From: Tenodera sinensis
Lineage: Eukaryota; Arthropoda; Insecta; Mantodea; Mantidae
DNA: 64,000 nt
NCBI GenBank assembly: GCA_030765045.1
Contig: CM060961.1
Span: 142,953,538-143,017,537 of the forward strand
Reading direction: 5' to 3'
The position numbers were made by a program, and so were the translations under genes. The notes under the pieces were generated by a model. The model made no database searches. It was not told the DNA's origin and worked only from the letters and a program-made list of their open reading frames with translations. This document shows positions 45,280 to 57,244 of this stretch, in pieces. How positions within the stretch are numbered: the stretch's first letter is position 1; the number at the start of each line of letters is the position of its first letter.

Positions 45280-46332
45280 TAGGGATGGGACCTCAATACC
45301 GTTGATACCTCGGTACTCTTGATACTCTGTGCTATTGAAGTATGTTTAATACTTTGAGATAAATCTTTGATATTATTTTGATACTTTTAAATTTTTAAGT
45401 TTTGTATTATTGAAAGTTAATGCATTTATGCTAGATAAGGAATGAAAGGAGTCAAGACTTCGCATTATTGTCTTACATGTGCCACAAAGAGTTGCTGGAT
45501 TACAGTTCTTAATAGACCTTGATTGCTTTCCCTGTGAGCAAATGAATGGATGAATGAATGAATGTAACATTCCATGGACTCGTGCATAAATGAAAATACG
45601 CAAACAGCGGCAGAAGGAGTAAAATACTCATGTAACATGCAGTGTTAAATGAGTTGTGAATGAGGCTGATTTAAGATATGCACCAAATTATATTTCTGCA
45701 ATAGCCTGGTTTGATGACTCACTTTCTGCTGTTATATTTACCTATTCTGTTGACCAAAATCTATGAATTCAGCATAAACAAATCAGAACTTAAGACATGA
45801 GATAATATAGTACTTGGAAATATTTGTTCTTTCCTTCCATATGTTAGTTTGTTTTGCACGTTAAAATCTGGTTATGACCGTACCTTACATGTATACCGTA
45901 TATTTCTATAAATATTTTGGTGTAGAAACATACGACAGTGACATTGAATAAAATATGAGTAAATGTGAAGCTATTTTGAAGCAGACAGTGCTAATAACCA
46001 CTGAACAGTGTATAAAATATAAAAAGAAAAACATTTTTGTGTAATGGTAAGTCACGCAATACAACAAATTTAAAAAAGCATGTTACCACTCATACACTGA
46101 CTGAAGTTTACTGAACCTCATTGAAAAAGCACTGCACAAGTTTCCTGTCTCTATCAGAACAGATTCCGCGACATCTGAAAATGATCAGCAAAAACAAAAT
46201 TGGTTATATGCATTTATGCAGGAACAGCTACTAACAAGAACATAATACAATGAATAAGTAATCGCATTTACTGCTTTTTATGAAGTGAGTATCAAATATC
46301 GAGTATCGAGAAATGGTGGTGTCCCATCACTA
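45280..46332. mobile_element. hAT deletion derivative (family hAT-5, copy 1)
   Basis: Ends TAGGGATGGGACC and (reverse) TAGTGATGGGACACC are inverted, and a perfect 8-bp TSD, cttataac, lies at 45272-45279 and 46333-46340. The interior retains a degraded BED-finger-like stretch near 46010-46090 (plus). The rest of the transposase is missing. Related by its ends to 57245-58349. Confidence 0.88.
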
Positions 46333-46623
46333 CTTATAACAATATGTTACTGAATTATTAGGTTTAGTTCAAATATTGTGCATAGAAATGACAGTAACAT
46401 TGCTAAGCCTTGCACCAATGTTACTTTGCAATGAGAGTATTATGGGAACGTTCAAGGATTATTTTGATTTCCCCTATTTCTTTTGGAAAAGAAATTCTGC
46501 TATTCTGCTTCCTTGGTGTAAAATATTCAAAATAAAGCAAATTAATTACAAACTGAAAATTATTTATATCAATAGGCAATGATATTTGTTGCAGGTAGTA
46601 ATGTCAAGTTTTTAGTACTTTAC

Positions 46624-46690
46624 CTGAATGTATCTCCTGTCCTGTCCTTAAAGTAGAAATATCCCAACTCATCCATAACCAGAATATCAC
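46624..46690 (-). CDS. Fatp: fatty acid transport protein exon
   Basis: The 67-bp exon lies between an AAG acceptor and a GTA donor. It encodes (G)DILVMDELGYFYFKDRTGDT then F-R(split). This is the GDVLVMDELGYLYFxDRTGDTFRW block conserved in all FATPs. Phase matches 56914-57051 upstream and 21668-21758 downstream. The following intron is 24.9 kb and carries the nested transposon stack. Confidence 0.95.
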
Positions 46691-46699
46691 CTTAAAAAA

Positions 46700-49490
46700 C
46701 AGAAATGTATGCATTAGAAGTGGCTGTTGAAAGTAGTGCTGTTAATTACAACAAGGAAAAGGTTCACCATCATTTGCATTGTAATACAATGTCTCTAGTT
46801 AAGTGGAGCAAAACGTGCTTAAACTGAATCTAACAAGCATTATATCCAAAATTATGATAATAATATTCTCATACAAGCTAAAAAGGGTTATTGGACTTTA
46901 GAGTAAAATAATCAATTTTTATAAAAGTAAAAAGATGCGAGAAATTTTTCACGTGAATCAATTACATCTAGGTATTCTTATATGCAATCTTGCATGAAAA
47001 CTGTGCTCCTTTCATCAAAGCATGTGTTTCTGCAACTTGTGTGGATTATACTTATTAACAATTATTAAATATTGTCTTAATAGAACTTAGCCCAAGAATG
47101 CTCAAAAAGCAATAGGTTGGTGTAGAATGTAGACATCATAATATGAAAATGTTTCCTATAGAGAATTTCAGCAAAGATTTGAAGTTCAAAAGTGATTAAT
47201 GCTACAAAAGTACAAATGTGAACTAAATGTCAATGGTTCTCTGATATTCTTTAGCTTTTCAATTTAATTTTAAGCCGACTCAGAGAGTTTGCCATAAATG
47301 ATCACAGTATAATTATTATTGTACTGTGCTGTATTTGGTCCTGCAAGATGTTTCTTTATTTACATAATGTTAATTCTTTCTCAAGTGCACAAAGAACATC
47401 ACACCTCTTTAATTCTTTCCTACCAACTGTAAAATTCTTGGCTGGTACAACTTATTTGTAACCTATATACAACAACATGTTTTATGCAAAAAATATTAAA
47501 TCTGAAGCCTACATAAGCAAATTGTGGGAAAAAAGAAGAATTAAACAGCTATTCAAGATCTGAACATGTGCCCTTACTCAATAACATGGAATCATGGGAC
47601 CACTTGGTCACTTTGAAACTTGAAGCCTTTAAATTAAATTTCTGCTTTATATGAAATGAATCAGTTGTTAGCTTGAAACTTTGCCTGTGAAGAAAATGCA
47701 AGCTATTGGGGTGGCCATAGTTGGTGTTACAGTACATTTACAGTACTACATTTTCCAATCAAGGTCATCTTCATTTAATGCATACAAAAGTCTTAGTATA
47801 AAAACTTTCAACTTTGCTGTTTTAATAATATGGCGTATGCTGGTTCTGCTAATCCTAGTCTCACATACACATTGCTTTGTAGATTTCTGTGGTGAGTGTT
47901 CAAAATGTTCCAAAACCATAGCCGAGAACACAGGGCTGTTGCTGTGCAAGGTCTCCCAGATCTGCCCTTGTGAACATTGCATATGCTACCATGAGTTTCA
48001 AATTAGTCTCAAATGTGTGCAATTGTTACTTGCATTGGTGGTACAGTTCTATTAAACTTCAACAACATTCTCAGTTTTCCAATTCCACTTCAAAATTGCT
48101 TTCCGCTATTTAAATGATAATCTTGGCCCCATTTTTTTGCAGCAATGCTAGCATAGTGTAATGTGAGTCACATCTATTTACAGAGCATCACACAAGTACA
48201 CTAGTACAATGTATGTGAATCACATCTGTTTATAGAACATCATACTACATATTACAGTTCTTTTTCAGTCCAACTTTGAAATATATTAAACCGATATCTC
48301 CTGTCAAAGAGTTTATGCATTTTTTGGCACTCAGTACTATCTCTTTGCAATAGCCTACCAAGTTAGAAGAGTATTTGAATGTGATGCATCATATTTAAGA
48401 ACGCAAGAGGGAACTAGGGGTGATAAACATTTGTCTATTAAAACACAGCCTATATAAGAGAATGCCAAATCTCTCTTATGTTATGCCCTAGTAGCCAAAA
48501 AAAATACTAATAACATGTTGTAAGTAAAAAACAAGTCAAGACTAGTTTGCATGATTTACTGAAAAGGTCTTATCATTACATTGTAGAAACTAACTTGTTT
48601 TTGTACTTTTTGCAATAACACTCAGAAAATAATTTGTTGCTTGAGAGCATTATGGTACAATAACATTTATACACTTTATGCCATTGAGTTTTATTAGCTT
48701 TTTTATCTATTTTTTGACATAAGTTTCAGCAATACTGTCCTACCAAAACCCAATCATTAATGAAAGCAGTTAGACTCCTTTTAAATGAGATGACTTGCTG
48801 CTCTTTAATGTGTCCAGCATAGTGCAGTGCATTTCAGATTCTAAAACACGCCAGGGAGCACATGACATTGTGGGTAGGTCTGCTGTACATTTGCTATAGA
48901 CAGCATACCTTCAGGCAGTTTCACAAAATGGGAGGCTTTAAAACTCATTATTGTACTTACTGTATTTACAACCTAAAAGAGGCTGAACAGTGGAAGCCTG
49001 TGGGTTCATCCATTGAATGTTCAAAGGCCAGTTGTGGGTACTTTTAACTTGAAGTTCCATAAGAACATATCTTGATACAGCATACAAACAATACAATTAA
49101 GAGTGGTACCTACATACCACTATGTTACTTATTAGAATAATTAAGGACCAACCATGAAACAAAATAGTAAAATGAGAGATGCCATCTCACCAACTGAACC
49201 ATTTGTTGAAGCTCTAAGGTCAAGTGCTACTATATTGTTCTTTGTATGTAATTTTCACAAACAGAAATCCAGGTAATAATATTAAATTTTCCATAAGAAT
49301 ATAACTTTGTATCACATACAAACACTGTAGTTAAGGTGAGTTAGGAGTGAGATTTGGTCCATTTCGTAAAAAAAGTTGATTTTTAGATTTTTATGTCGAA
49401 AAATTGTTCAATGTTTTGTCTATTAAAAGTGCAATGACTTTTATGCCAGCGACATTTTTAAAGGTCAGGCAACCATTTTTAAATAGCGGT
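46700..49490. other. FATP intron, nothing recognised
   Basis: Short frames only (for example 47681-48055) without motifs or convincing splice contexts. Confidence 0.35.
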
Positions 49491-49759
49491 GCATAGTGAT
49501 TAAATGGCCGTTGGTTAGGAGTACGCATCCACTGAGACCCTGCATGTTGATGGATCAGAAACTCAATCATTTAATTGTCCTCAATCTGCATCCACAGAAT
49601 CACAAGAAAATGTCCTGCAAGTTGTCTCCACAAATGGTAACTAAACTTCTATCACAGGATCAGCGACTTGGTTCTGACCAGCTGCTAGAACGCTATGCCA
49701 AGGGTACGACATAGAACTCAAATGAATCTCTTCACAATGTTGTTCAAAATTTGTTCAAA

Positions 49760-50150
49760 ATAGGTGTGTGTCTAGGGATAAACTTGAACTTGCAGCAGTT
49801 CATTTACATTCCCAGAAAGTGCTACATTTTGCAAACTGTAGTGGTTTCTGGGAACGTAAGGTTAAGGAGGCTCTGTCCATCTCCTCCGAGAAGAGCACAC
49901 TGAACTGGGATGCTGGTTTGCAGTTCAGTCCCACCAGCCTTAAAGTTGGAGATTGACCGGCTCAGAAAACACAGATTCCAACAGAGCGTTGAACTACCTC
50001 CAGATTAGACATGGTGTTTCCCACATGGTCTGTACTAGCGGACAGTAAATATACTGGCCCTTTCACACTTGTTAGTCATTCATCATCCTGATGATGGGAG
50101 AGATGCACACCCCCGAAACGTCGCTGGCTCTTCATCACTACACCTAGCTC
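49760..50150 (+). pseudogene. PLE 3' end remnant (family 3)
   Basis: One frame reads FWERKVKEALSISSEKSTLN followed by WDAGLQFSP, the PLE tail motif seen also at 8169-8250. The downstream terminal region carries a CTGATGA...GAAACGTC motif. No inverted arm was found, and no TSD. Confidence 0.7.
50088..50122 (+). ncRNA. hammerhead-like motif, PLE family 3
   Basis: CTGATGA (50088-50094) and GAAACGTC (50115-50122) are separated by 20 nt with a possible GGG/CCC stem II. The ACGT palindrome followed by C fits a dimeric stem III with cleavage site. Stem I pairing is weak by eye. Confidence 0.45.
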
Positions 50151-50162
50151 AAAGCCCAAGAA

Positions 50163-51092
50163 CATCTTGAATATGTTCGTCACCAGGAAAGCTTCAGATC
50201 ATATTTCAGAACACTCATATTTCATAATTAATACTCACATATCCGATCATTATGCTCAAATCATCCAATTTAACCTAGCCAAACATGAGACACAGCCAAA
50301 AGAAATTAGGGTATTTTGGGATCTAAAGAAAGAAAATATACCTAGATTGGTACATAAATACTGAAAACTGGGATTTAATCTATAGCTGTAACATTATAAA
50401 TAATAAATGGAATCAGTTTTATAATGTCTTTAAATTACACTTTGATGATTGTTGTCCACTAAACCAAGGTATAGTAAATAAGATTAAGAAAGAATTGTGT
50501 TGCCTATAGAGTTAGTAAACCAGAAGAGAAACTGAAAGATATGTATGTACTGTATAAGAGTACATCAATTTATTATAAAAATAAGTATAACACTTTAAAA
50601 CAACAATATTTAAAGGAACTAAAGAATGTAAAAGCTAAAGCATACAGAGAAAAATGAAAAATTCCAACAATATTAACAAATCTGCATGGAATTTGATAAA
50701 TAACACTAGAAAAGACACACAATTTCATAAAAATATTCAGCTAAAAACAGATGAGAAATTGATACGGGACCCTGTAATTGTAAGTAATAAATTAATTAGT
50801 AATTGACCAAATAAATTAAATAACGGGTGGGACAAGATCAGTCCAGCAATAATGAAACATTGTAGGAACACTCTAGTTAGACCATTAACATATCTCATTA
50901 ACTGCTCTATAGAAGAAGAATTTCCAAAATTACTAAAACTAGGAATAATACAGTCATTATTCGAAAAGGGAAATGAAAATTTTAATAATTATATGCCAAT
51001 AACCTTAACTTCTGAGGGAGCCAAACTTTTTGAAAGAGTGCTCTTAGAAAGACTAATCTCTTACTTCAATAGACAACAATTATTACAAATTA
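50163..51092 (+). pseudogene. CR1/jockey-like RT, 5' part
   Basis: Broken frames include an endonuclease end (INTHISDHYAQIIQFNLAKH) and RT fingers (DKISPAIMKHCRNTLVRPLT, NYMPITLTSEGAKLFERVLL). The gene is cut by the SINE array at about 51093 and resumes at 53211. Confidence 0.75.
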
Positions 51093-52420
51093 TTATTTAT
51101 TTATGCCAACAAACTTACTGTTGGTGTTTTTAAACACACAAACAGTGTGTGGGCAAAGTTTGAGAGGTAGAACTGGAACTTAAACATTCAATGCCACAAC
51201 TGGGATTTGAACCACAGACCTTCCGCTTACCGGACGTCTGCTCTATCACTGAGCTATTGTGACAAACTGCCAGAATGGCATTAAATTCTCAAACCAGTTC
51301 GTATTTCTCCTGGTAAACCACAAAGGCAGTCTCACATCAGAGACAAATTACCCCAATGGTGACTTACTATTGTAAGTACTTTATATCCCAGGATTAACTA
51401 ACCTTCAGATGGTAATTATTATTTATTTATGCCAAAAAACTTACTGTTGGTGTTTTTAAACACACAAACCGTGTGTGATAGAACTGCAACTTACAAATTC
51501 AATGCCACAGCTGGGATTTGAACCACAGACCTTCCGCTTACCAGGCGGGTGCTCTAACCATTGAGTTACTGTGACAACCTGCCAGAATGGCATTGAATTC
51601 GTATTTCTCCTGGTAAACCACAAAGGCAGTCTCACATCAGAGACAATTACCCCAATGGTGACTTACTATTGTAAGTACTTTATGTTCCAGTTCTACTGCT
51701 CAAACATTGCCCACACACGGCTTGTGTGTTTAAAAACACCAACAGTAAGTTTGTTGACATAAATAAATAATAATTACCATCTGAAGGTTATTTAATCCTG
51801 GGACATAAAGTACTTACAATAGTAAGTCACCATTGGGGTAATTGTCTCTGACATGAGACAATGTGCCTTTGTGGTTTACCAGGAGAAATACAAACTGGTT
51901 TGAGAATTCAATGTCATTCTGGCAGGTTGTCACAGTAGCTCAATGGTTAGAGCACTTGCCTGGTAAGCGGAAGGTCTGTGATTCAAATCCCAGTTGTGGC
52001 ATTGAATTTTTAAGTTTCAGTTCTACCTCTCAAACATTGTCCACACATGGTTTGTGTGTTTAAAAATACCAACAGTAAGCTTGTTGGCATAAATAAATAA
52101 TAATTACCATCTGAAGGTTATTTAATCCTGGAACATAAAGTACTTACAATAGTAAGTCACCATTGGAGTAATTGTCTCTGTTGTGAGACTGCCTTCGTGG
52201 TTTACCAGGAGAAATACGAATTCACTGCCATTCTAGCAGGTTGTCACAGTAGCTCAATGGTTAGAGCACCCACCTGGTTAGCGCAAGGTCTGTGGTTCAA
52301 ATCCCAGCTGTGGCATTGAATTTGTAAGTTGCAGTTCTACCTCTCAAACATTGAACACACAAGGCTTGTGTGTTTAAAAACACCAACAGTAAGTTTGTTG
52401 GCATAAATAAATAATAATCA
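51093..52420. mobile_element. array of four S2 SINE units, two antisense then two sense
   Basis: About 320-bp units each contain a tRNA-like promoter (tagctcaatggttagagca and ggttcaaatccca in sense copies), a tttaccaggagaaatac segment and an aaataaataataa end. Units at 51093-51405 and 51406-51690 are antisense; those at 51700-52080 and 52081-52420 are sense. The two halves form a large inverted repeat. Confidence 0.85.
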
Positions 52421-52429
52421 TTCTCGAAG

Positions 52430-53210
52430 CTTTGCAATTGCAATATTAATAAGATAAGTGGAGCTTTTAGTTTCTAATTTGTTCTTAATTTAAAATAAAT
52501 GTTCATATAAAGATACGTCTGGAAGCCAATACATGTTGAGATATGAGCCATTTTAGAAAATTGTCCAATGTATGTACATTTTCAATATGTTTGGCATACA
52601 CCAATGTCTTCAAATGTCCTCATAGCTAGAAATCTAATGGATTGAGGTCTAGTGAACAGGGAGGCCATGCTACTGGATCTCCTCGACCAATCAATCGTCC
52701 ATTAAATGTTTGGCTTAGGTATTGTAGCACGGTCTGTAAAAATTGGGCTGGTACCCCATCGTGCATAAACCACATGCGTTGTCTTTCCAAAAGCATTACT
52801 CCACCAAAAGCATAGGTAACTCATTGTGCAGGAATCGATGATACACAGGACCTGTTCGGTAAAATGTATGGTTCTAGGAGTCTGTCACCCACAATTCCTG
52901 TTCACACATTGGGACTAAATCGATCCTGATAAATCAAACGTTTAATGAACAATGGATTGGTCGAGGAGATCCAGTAACATGGCCTCCATGTTTGTCAGAC
53001 AATGCATTGGATTTCTGACTATGGGGACATTTAAAGTTATTGGTACGTGCCAAAACCATAAAAAATGTGGATATGTTAGACCTTTTTCTAAAATGGTTCA
53101 TATCTCAACTTGTGTATTTGTTTCCGGATATATGTTATAGAAACATTTATTTTAGTTTTGATCAACCCCAACTCCTGTTGCAATATCGGACACTTTTTTA
53201 AAACACACTG
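52430..53210. mobile_element. mariner/IS630-like fold-back
   Basis: The two halves are inverted copies. 52460-52740 read on minus, and 52940-53180 read on plus, both give a GRGDPV(A/T)WPP(C)... LDF-LWGHLK transposase tail. The right end carries a TIR-like tacagtgtgttttaaaaaag (reverse). It separates the SINE array from the resumed CR1-like RT. Confidence 0.7.
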
Positions 53211-54050
53211 TATATGTTAACAACATTGTGCACCCACTAATACATCTATTGTCATCTATGCAGATGATACAACAGTTATTTTCTGGAGCAAAAACACAAG
53301 AGGAATTAAACATAAATATGAACAACTCTGCTTCTAAGATCTTGAACTATTTCAAGGCTATCAACCTTAAATGTAATATGGGAAAAACAGAAATGATGCA
53401 ATTTAACACAGTATACAAAAGTATCTCCCATATGAGCTTACAAATACAGGGTAACACTATCAAAGAAGTGCAAGCACATAAAAGTTTTAGGCATAGTAAT
53501 CAAAATGGGTAGAACATTAATTACATTCACAGTGCCATCAGCAAATCAGTTTTCCTAATAAGGCATTTTCAGATGTATCAACACACACCCACCCCACCCA
53601 CACCCACACCCACACACACATATCTTGAAATGTATTTATTTTGACTGCATTTATTCCTACATGACCAATGTGATAGAAATCTGGGGCTGTTCTTGGACAA
53701 AATATTTATTCTTCAAAAAAGATGCATCAGGCTTATGTACAAATTAAAACCAAGAGTCATGCAGGGATACTTTCACCAACTTTTTCTCTGTATGTTTACA
53801 GGACTATACTGTATGTAATAGACAAGCAAATAAATCAAACACATGATCATAACACAAGAAACAACTCTGATTTCCACGAACAAAATGTTAATAAGGGTAT
53901 CACAGAGAAAGACATTAGCATAAGAGGAATAAAGATGTTTAACAAGTTACCAACACAATTAAAAACTGTTGTCAGCTCAAAAAGACAGTTTACATATAAG
54001 TTAAAAGAATACTTTATAAACAAAGCTTTGTATAATCTAAATGAACTATA
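53211..54050 (+). pseudogene. CR1/jockey-like RT, 3' part
   Basis: It resumes with a motif C-like reading (YADDTTVIFSGAKTQEELNI) and NMNNSASKILNYFKAINLKC. It ends with a typical CR1-like C-terminus (ISIRGIKMFNKLPTQLKTVV...LKEYFINKALYNL). RT motifs A and B are missing between this and 51092, so a deletion accompanied the insertions. Confidence 0.75.
53580..53625. repeat. CA/CCCACA simple repeat
   Basis: Tract of acacacacccaccccaccca type inside the decayed RT. Confidence 0.9.
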
Positions 54051-54116
54051 AACGTACTCAATGAAAACACTGAAGCTATTAACAGGAAACAACAGAATCT
54101 AAAATAAAAACAAATT

Positions 54117-54288
54117 TAGAGACTAAAAGCTTCACTTATCTTAGTAGTTGCTGCAAGTTCTTGAATTAATATGCAAACATGTTTCATGATGACTCCATCA
54201 CATTTTCAATGCTCTATTTAAAACAGTTCCATATCTGTTTTAAATAGAGAACTTGCAGCAGTTACTATAAATGAGCGTTTAGTCTCTA
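54117..54288. mobile_element. MITE, copy 1
   Basis: The 172-bp element has ends tagagactaaaagcttcact and (reverse) tagagactaaacgctcattt. An internal palindrome spans the ctctatttaaaacag region. It is shared in part with 61022-61196. Confidence 0.7.
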
Positions 54289-54828
54289 AACTTGCTTTTA
54301 TTTTTATAAACATACTATCTGTATGAATTTATAAATTTGTATATAATTGTATAACTAGTCAGACATGTTCAAAGTCAATGTAAAATTCATAAACTGGAGT
54401 AATAAACATTACATTATTCTCACTTTAATGTTTTACAATTTGTAGACAGATTTTTAGTTTCATTGTTGCTAGTAATTATTACACTTGCACGCTTTCAGCA
54501 CTTACCCACAGAAGACAAGCCACTTAAAAGTCGCATAATCATTATCTCTAAGTACCACAATCACAGAATAGAGAGTATACAGAAAGGAAACTCGGCAGAA
54601 ATCTGTGCGCCAAAATTTAGTGCACATGCACGAAGTCTGCCATGTTGAAAGTGAGTGAACTGAGTAAACATCTGTGTTGTTGATGTCAAAGCGAATGGAT
54701 ACATTGTGTTTATTTTACCTTGAGCATATTAGCTGCTGGGCATATCTATAACTGAAGAATTATTTTATATGCCTACTGCAAAAGGTATAAATATGTGTTA
54801 ATGTATTTTAAGCTTTGACGTGGTTATA

Positions 54829-55520
54829 ATGAGCAGCAGTAAGAGAAAAGGTGGCCGATGGTGTTCGGCATCAAACTGTAGAAATAATTCACATGCAAAT
54901 GTATTCAGGGGTTTACAATTACAGTAAATGCATTTCTGCAGTTCTGGTCTTACTTAAAGACACATTTCTTTTCTTTTGTCCTTACTCGAAGATTAAATCA
55001 GGACTGCCTTGAAAAATGTTTTGGTAGTATACGTCAACAAGGAGGCAACTCATGCGATCATACTCCAATACAATTTAAAAGGGCATTAAAAAAGTTAGTT
55101 TGTCTCAGTTACTTTCAACATTCACGCTCTTCAAACTGTGCTGAAGATTTTGACACTCTACTTTCAAATTGCAATGACAATAGTAGTTCATTGAAATTGT
55201 GTGTAACAAAGAATTCAGTTTCAAAAAGCATTATTGTGAACTGTATAGATTACAGGGAAAATTTACTAGGTACAAATGCACTCCAGTATGATTGTGAGTA
55301 GTTAATTAAGAAATGCTTAACCAACCATGAATGTGATATATGTGTAGGTAATTCACAAGAAGAAGCAAACAATTTTAACTATACAAATGTGTATTCTCAT
55401 TTCAAAGCTTATGAGAACAAGAATATGGATACCTTTGGAAATCTAAAATGTCCAAGTTCAACCTTTATAACCTACATTGAATATCTGGAGAGCATTTTCA
55501 CTGGCAATATTCTCTGATTA
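54829..55520 (+). pseudogene. P-element transposase deletion derivative (THAP fused to C-terminus)
   Basis: ATG 54829 opens a THAP-type start (MSSSKRKGGRWCSASNCRNN, CxxxxC). A stop follows after 33 codons, with a possible donor just before it. After an acceptor-like ttctgcag, 54937 onward reads LTRRLNQDCLEKCFGSIRQQ followed by GGNSCDHTPIQFKRA, the conserved C-terminal block of P-element/THAP9 transposases. An in-frame TAG interrupts LIKKCLTNHECDIC near 55302. The RNase H-like catalytic middle is gone. Confidence 0.75.
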
Positions 55521-56913
55521 ATGACAACAAATAATGTTGGAAACGATTGATTAATTTAATGGAGAATGTGCAATTCAGTCACCTGTGCAAGGATTTCCCC
55601 ATATGTTATTTAATAAGACTGTTTGTCAGCATGAGAATTTTTTATTTCTTAAAGTTTGTGAATAGAGATTTGAAAAATAAAAATAAAAGTGAAAAAATTA
55701 CAAATTAATAAAAGTGACACATCTATGAATAATATGATTTGCTGCTGTAGTTGCTTCATAAAAGCAGATTAAATAAGCAAGACAAAAGCACAATGACACA
55801 CCTGAACACTATTTTTCTTTAATGCTGCAATAGTGTTGGCAGAGTAGGTCATGTGAATGTACACAGACTTTGTTGTTTTATTGTAAAAAGGTGAAATAAA
55901 ATAAATGCAATTGTATGTTTTATTGTAACTATTTTATGTTGTGCAAATAGACATGATACGAAAAGACCATTCCTAGATCTCCTTAGCCCTTAATATAAAA
56001 TAATCCTAACTTTTGTCATACTGTAAAGTTACTGCTGCTTTTTATGTTACTGCACCATGCTCTACATTTGTGTTTTATTTACTTATTTTGCTATCTATGA
56101 CAAGACTTGATTCATTGTATGCAAAATCTGATTCAAGATTTTGTGCATTTTTATTCTTGTGGTAAATAAAAGCAGGTAATAAGTCACTTATTAATTACTG
56201 CTACCGTTTTTCCACTTATTTCATATTACTAGGGCTTCCTTTGTTAATACATATAAGTAGAAAACAAAATTTTGTTGGTTTCATTCTGCTTTCGTGCGTT
56301 ATTGTTTTTTTCAAATTTTAATTGCCCTGAAATTTTGTGTAAGAAAAGGGCGTCTTTTGTAAACGTATGAATGTCTTCAGTTCCCAATATGAATTATTAT
56401 GTATCATTCCGACTCATTTTAGTGAGTAAACTTCTTCATGGGAGGGAAAATAGATTGTATTAGTCTGAGTTAATCATATGTTCGGTTTCATTCGCGTTTC
56501 TTTTTGTAAAAGTTTTCATTTAGCCAGCTAGATTAAGAGTTCCGTTCTGTAAAGCTGCTTGTTTCAAACCCTGGTAGGAAGTAGCAATTGCTTCTTTAAC
56601 TTGGTTTCAATATGGCGAAGTGCGCAACGCAATGGGTACATGCAGATCAAAGGAGCCGACTCAAGCTTTCCTTTCTGTATACTGTCTATTCTGTGCCACA
56701 ATGCAAGACTTCAACTCAGAGTACAAGATTTCACTCACCCAGTAGAAAATAAATTTTGGCTATTTAGGAACTATTTTATGAAAATTATTCTGTGCTGTTA
56801 ATTACACATTTAAATCTTTGAAATAAGCAATATACTCTCTAGTTAGATCATTAACATCATACCCTTGTTTCAGAAACTTATGGAAGATAGTTGGAGTACA
56901 AAGTGATGATTAC
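55521..56913. other. FATP intron, little recognised
   Basis: AT-rich sequence. A box B-like ttcaaaccctgg near 56564 hints at an old tRNA-derived SINE, but no box A or tail supports it. Confidence 0.3.
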
Positions 56914-57051
56914 CTGAATTAAAGGCCTGGTCTCCTTTGGCAAAAACATTATGTATAATCTTTTTCTTTGAAGCTTGCTGATCTGCATAGCCACTAAATG
57001 AGCTAATGGCCTTATTTGGATTTATTTTGCCCACAAAAACTCCTGGCTCAC
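56914..57051 (-). CDS. Fatp: fatty acid transport protein exon
   Basis: The 138-bp exon follows TTTTATCAG and ends before GTAATC. It encodes (G)EPGVFVGKINPNKAISSFSG followed by YADQQASKKKIIHNVFAKGD and QAFNS(G). It matches the PGEPGxLVGxI...FxGYxxxxAxxKKIxxxVFxKGDxAF block of FATPs. Splice phases agree with both neighbouring exons. Confidence 0.95.
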
Positions 57052-57197
57052 CTGATAAAAAAAAAATACAAGATTAGGATAATGAAATTTTCTTCTCCAG
57101 GATAGGATAGGATTTGCAAATTTAACTAAAAGTTCTAAAATGTTATACACAATTTCTATGAGCAACAAACAATAACAGTGGTAAAAGTAACTTCACT

Positions 57198-57236
57198 ACC
57201 ACCGCCACCGCCACCGCCACCACTACCATCATCGTC
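57198..57236. repeat. trinucleotide repeat (ACC/GCC/ATC)
   Basis: Tract caccgccaccgccaccgcca and ATC/GTC continuation. It directly abuts the TSD of hAT-5 copy 2. Confidence 0.85.
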
Positions 57237-57244
57237 ATGATTAT

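Noticed and set aside
47681..48055. 124-codon open frame
   Set aside because: Composition is not coding-like and no domain or homologue is recognised; it lies in a FATP intron.
51950..52320. tRNA gene-like A and B boxes (also at 9149, 15080, 33911)
   Set aside because: Cloverleaf is not continuous, the motifs sit in repeated units with 3' bodies and TSDs, so they are SINE heads and not tRNA genes.
51093..52420. CRISPR-like or satellite array
   Set aside because: Units are about 320 bp, in both orientations, with tRNA-like promoters; they are SINEs.
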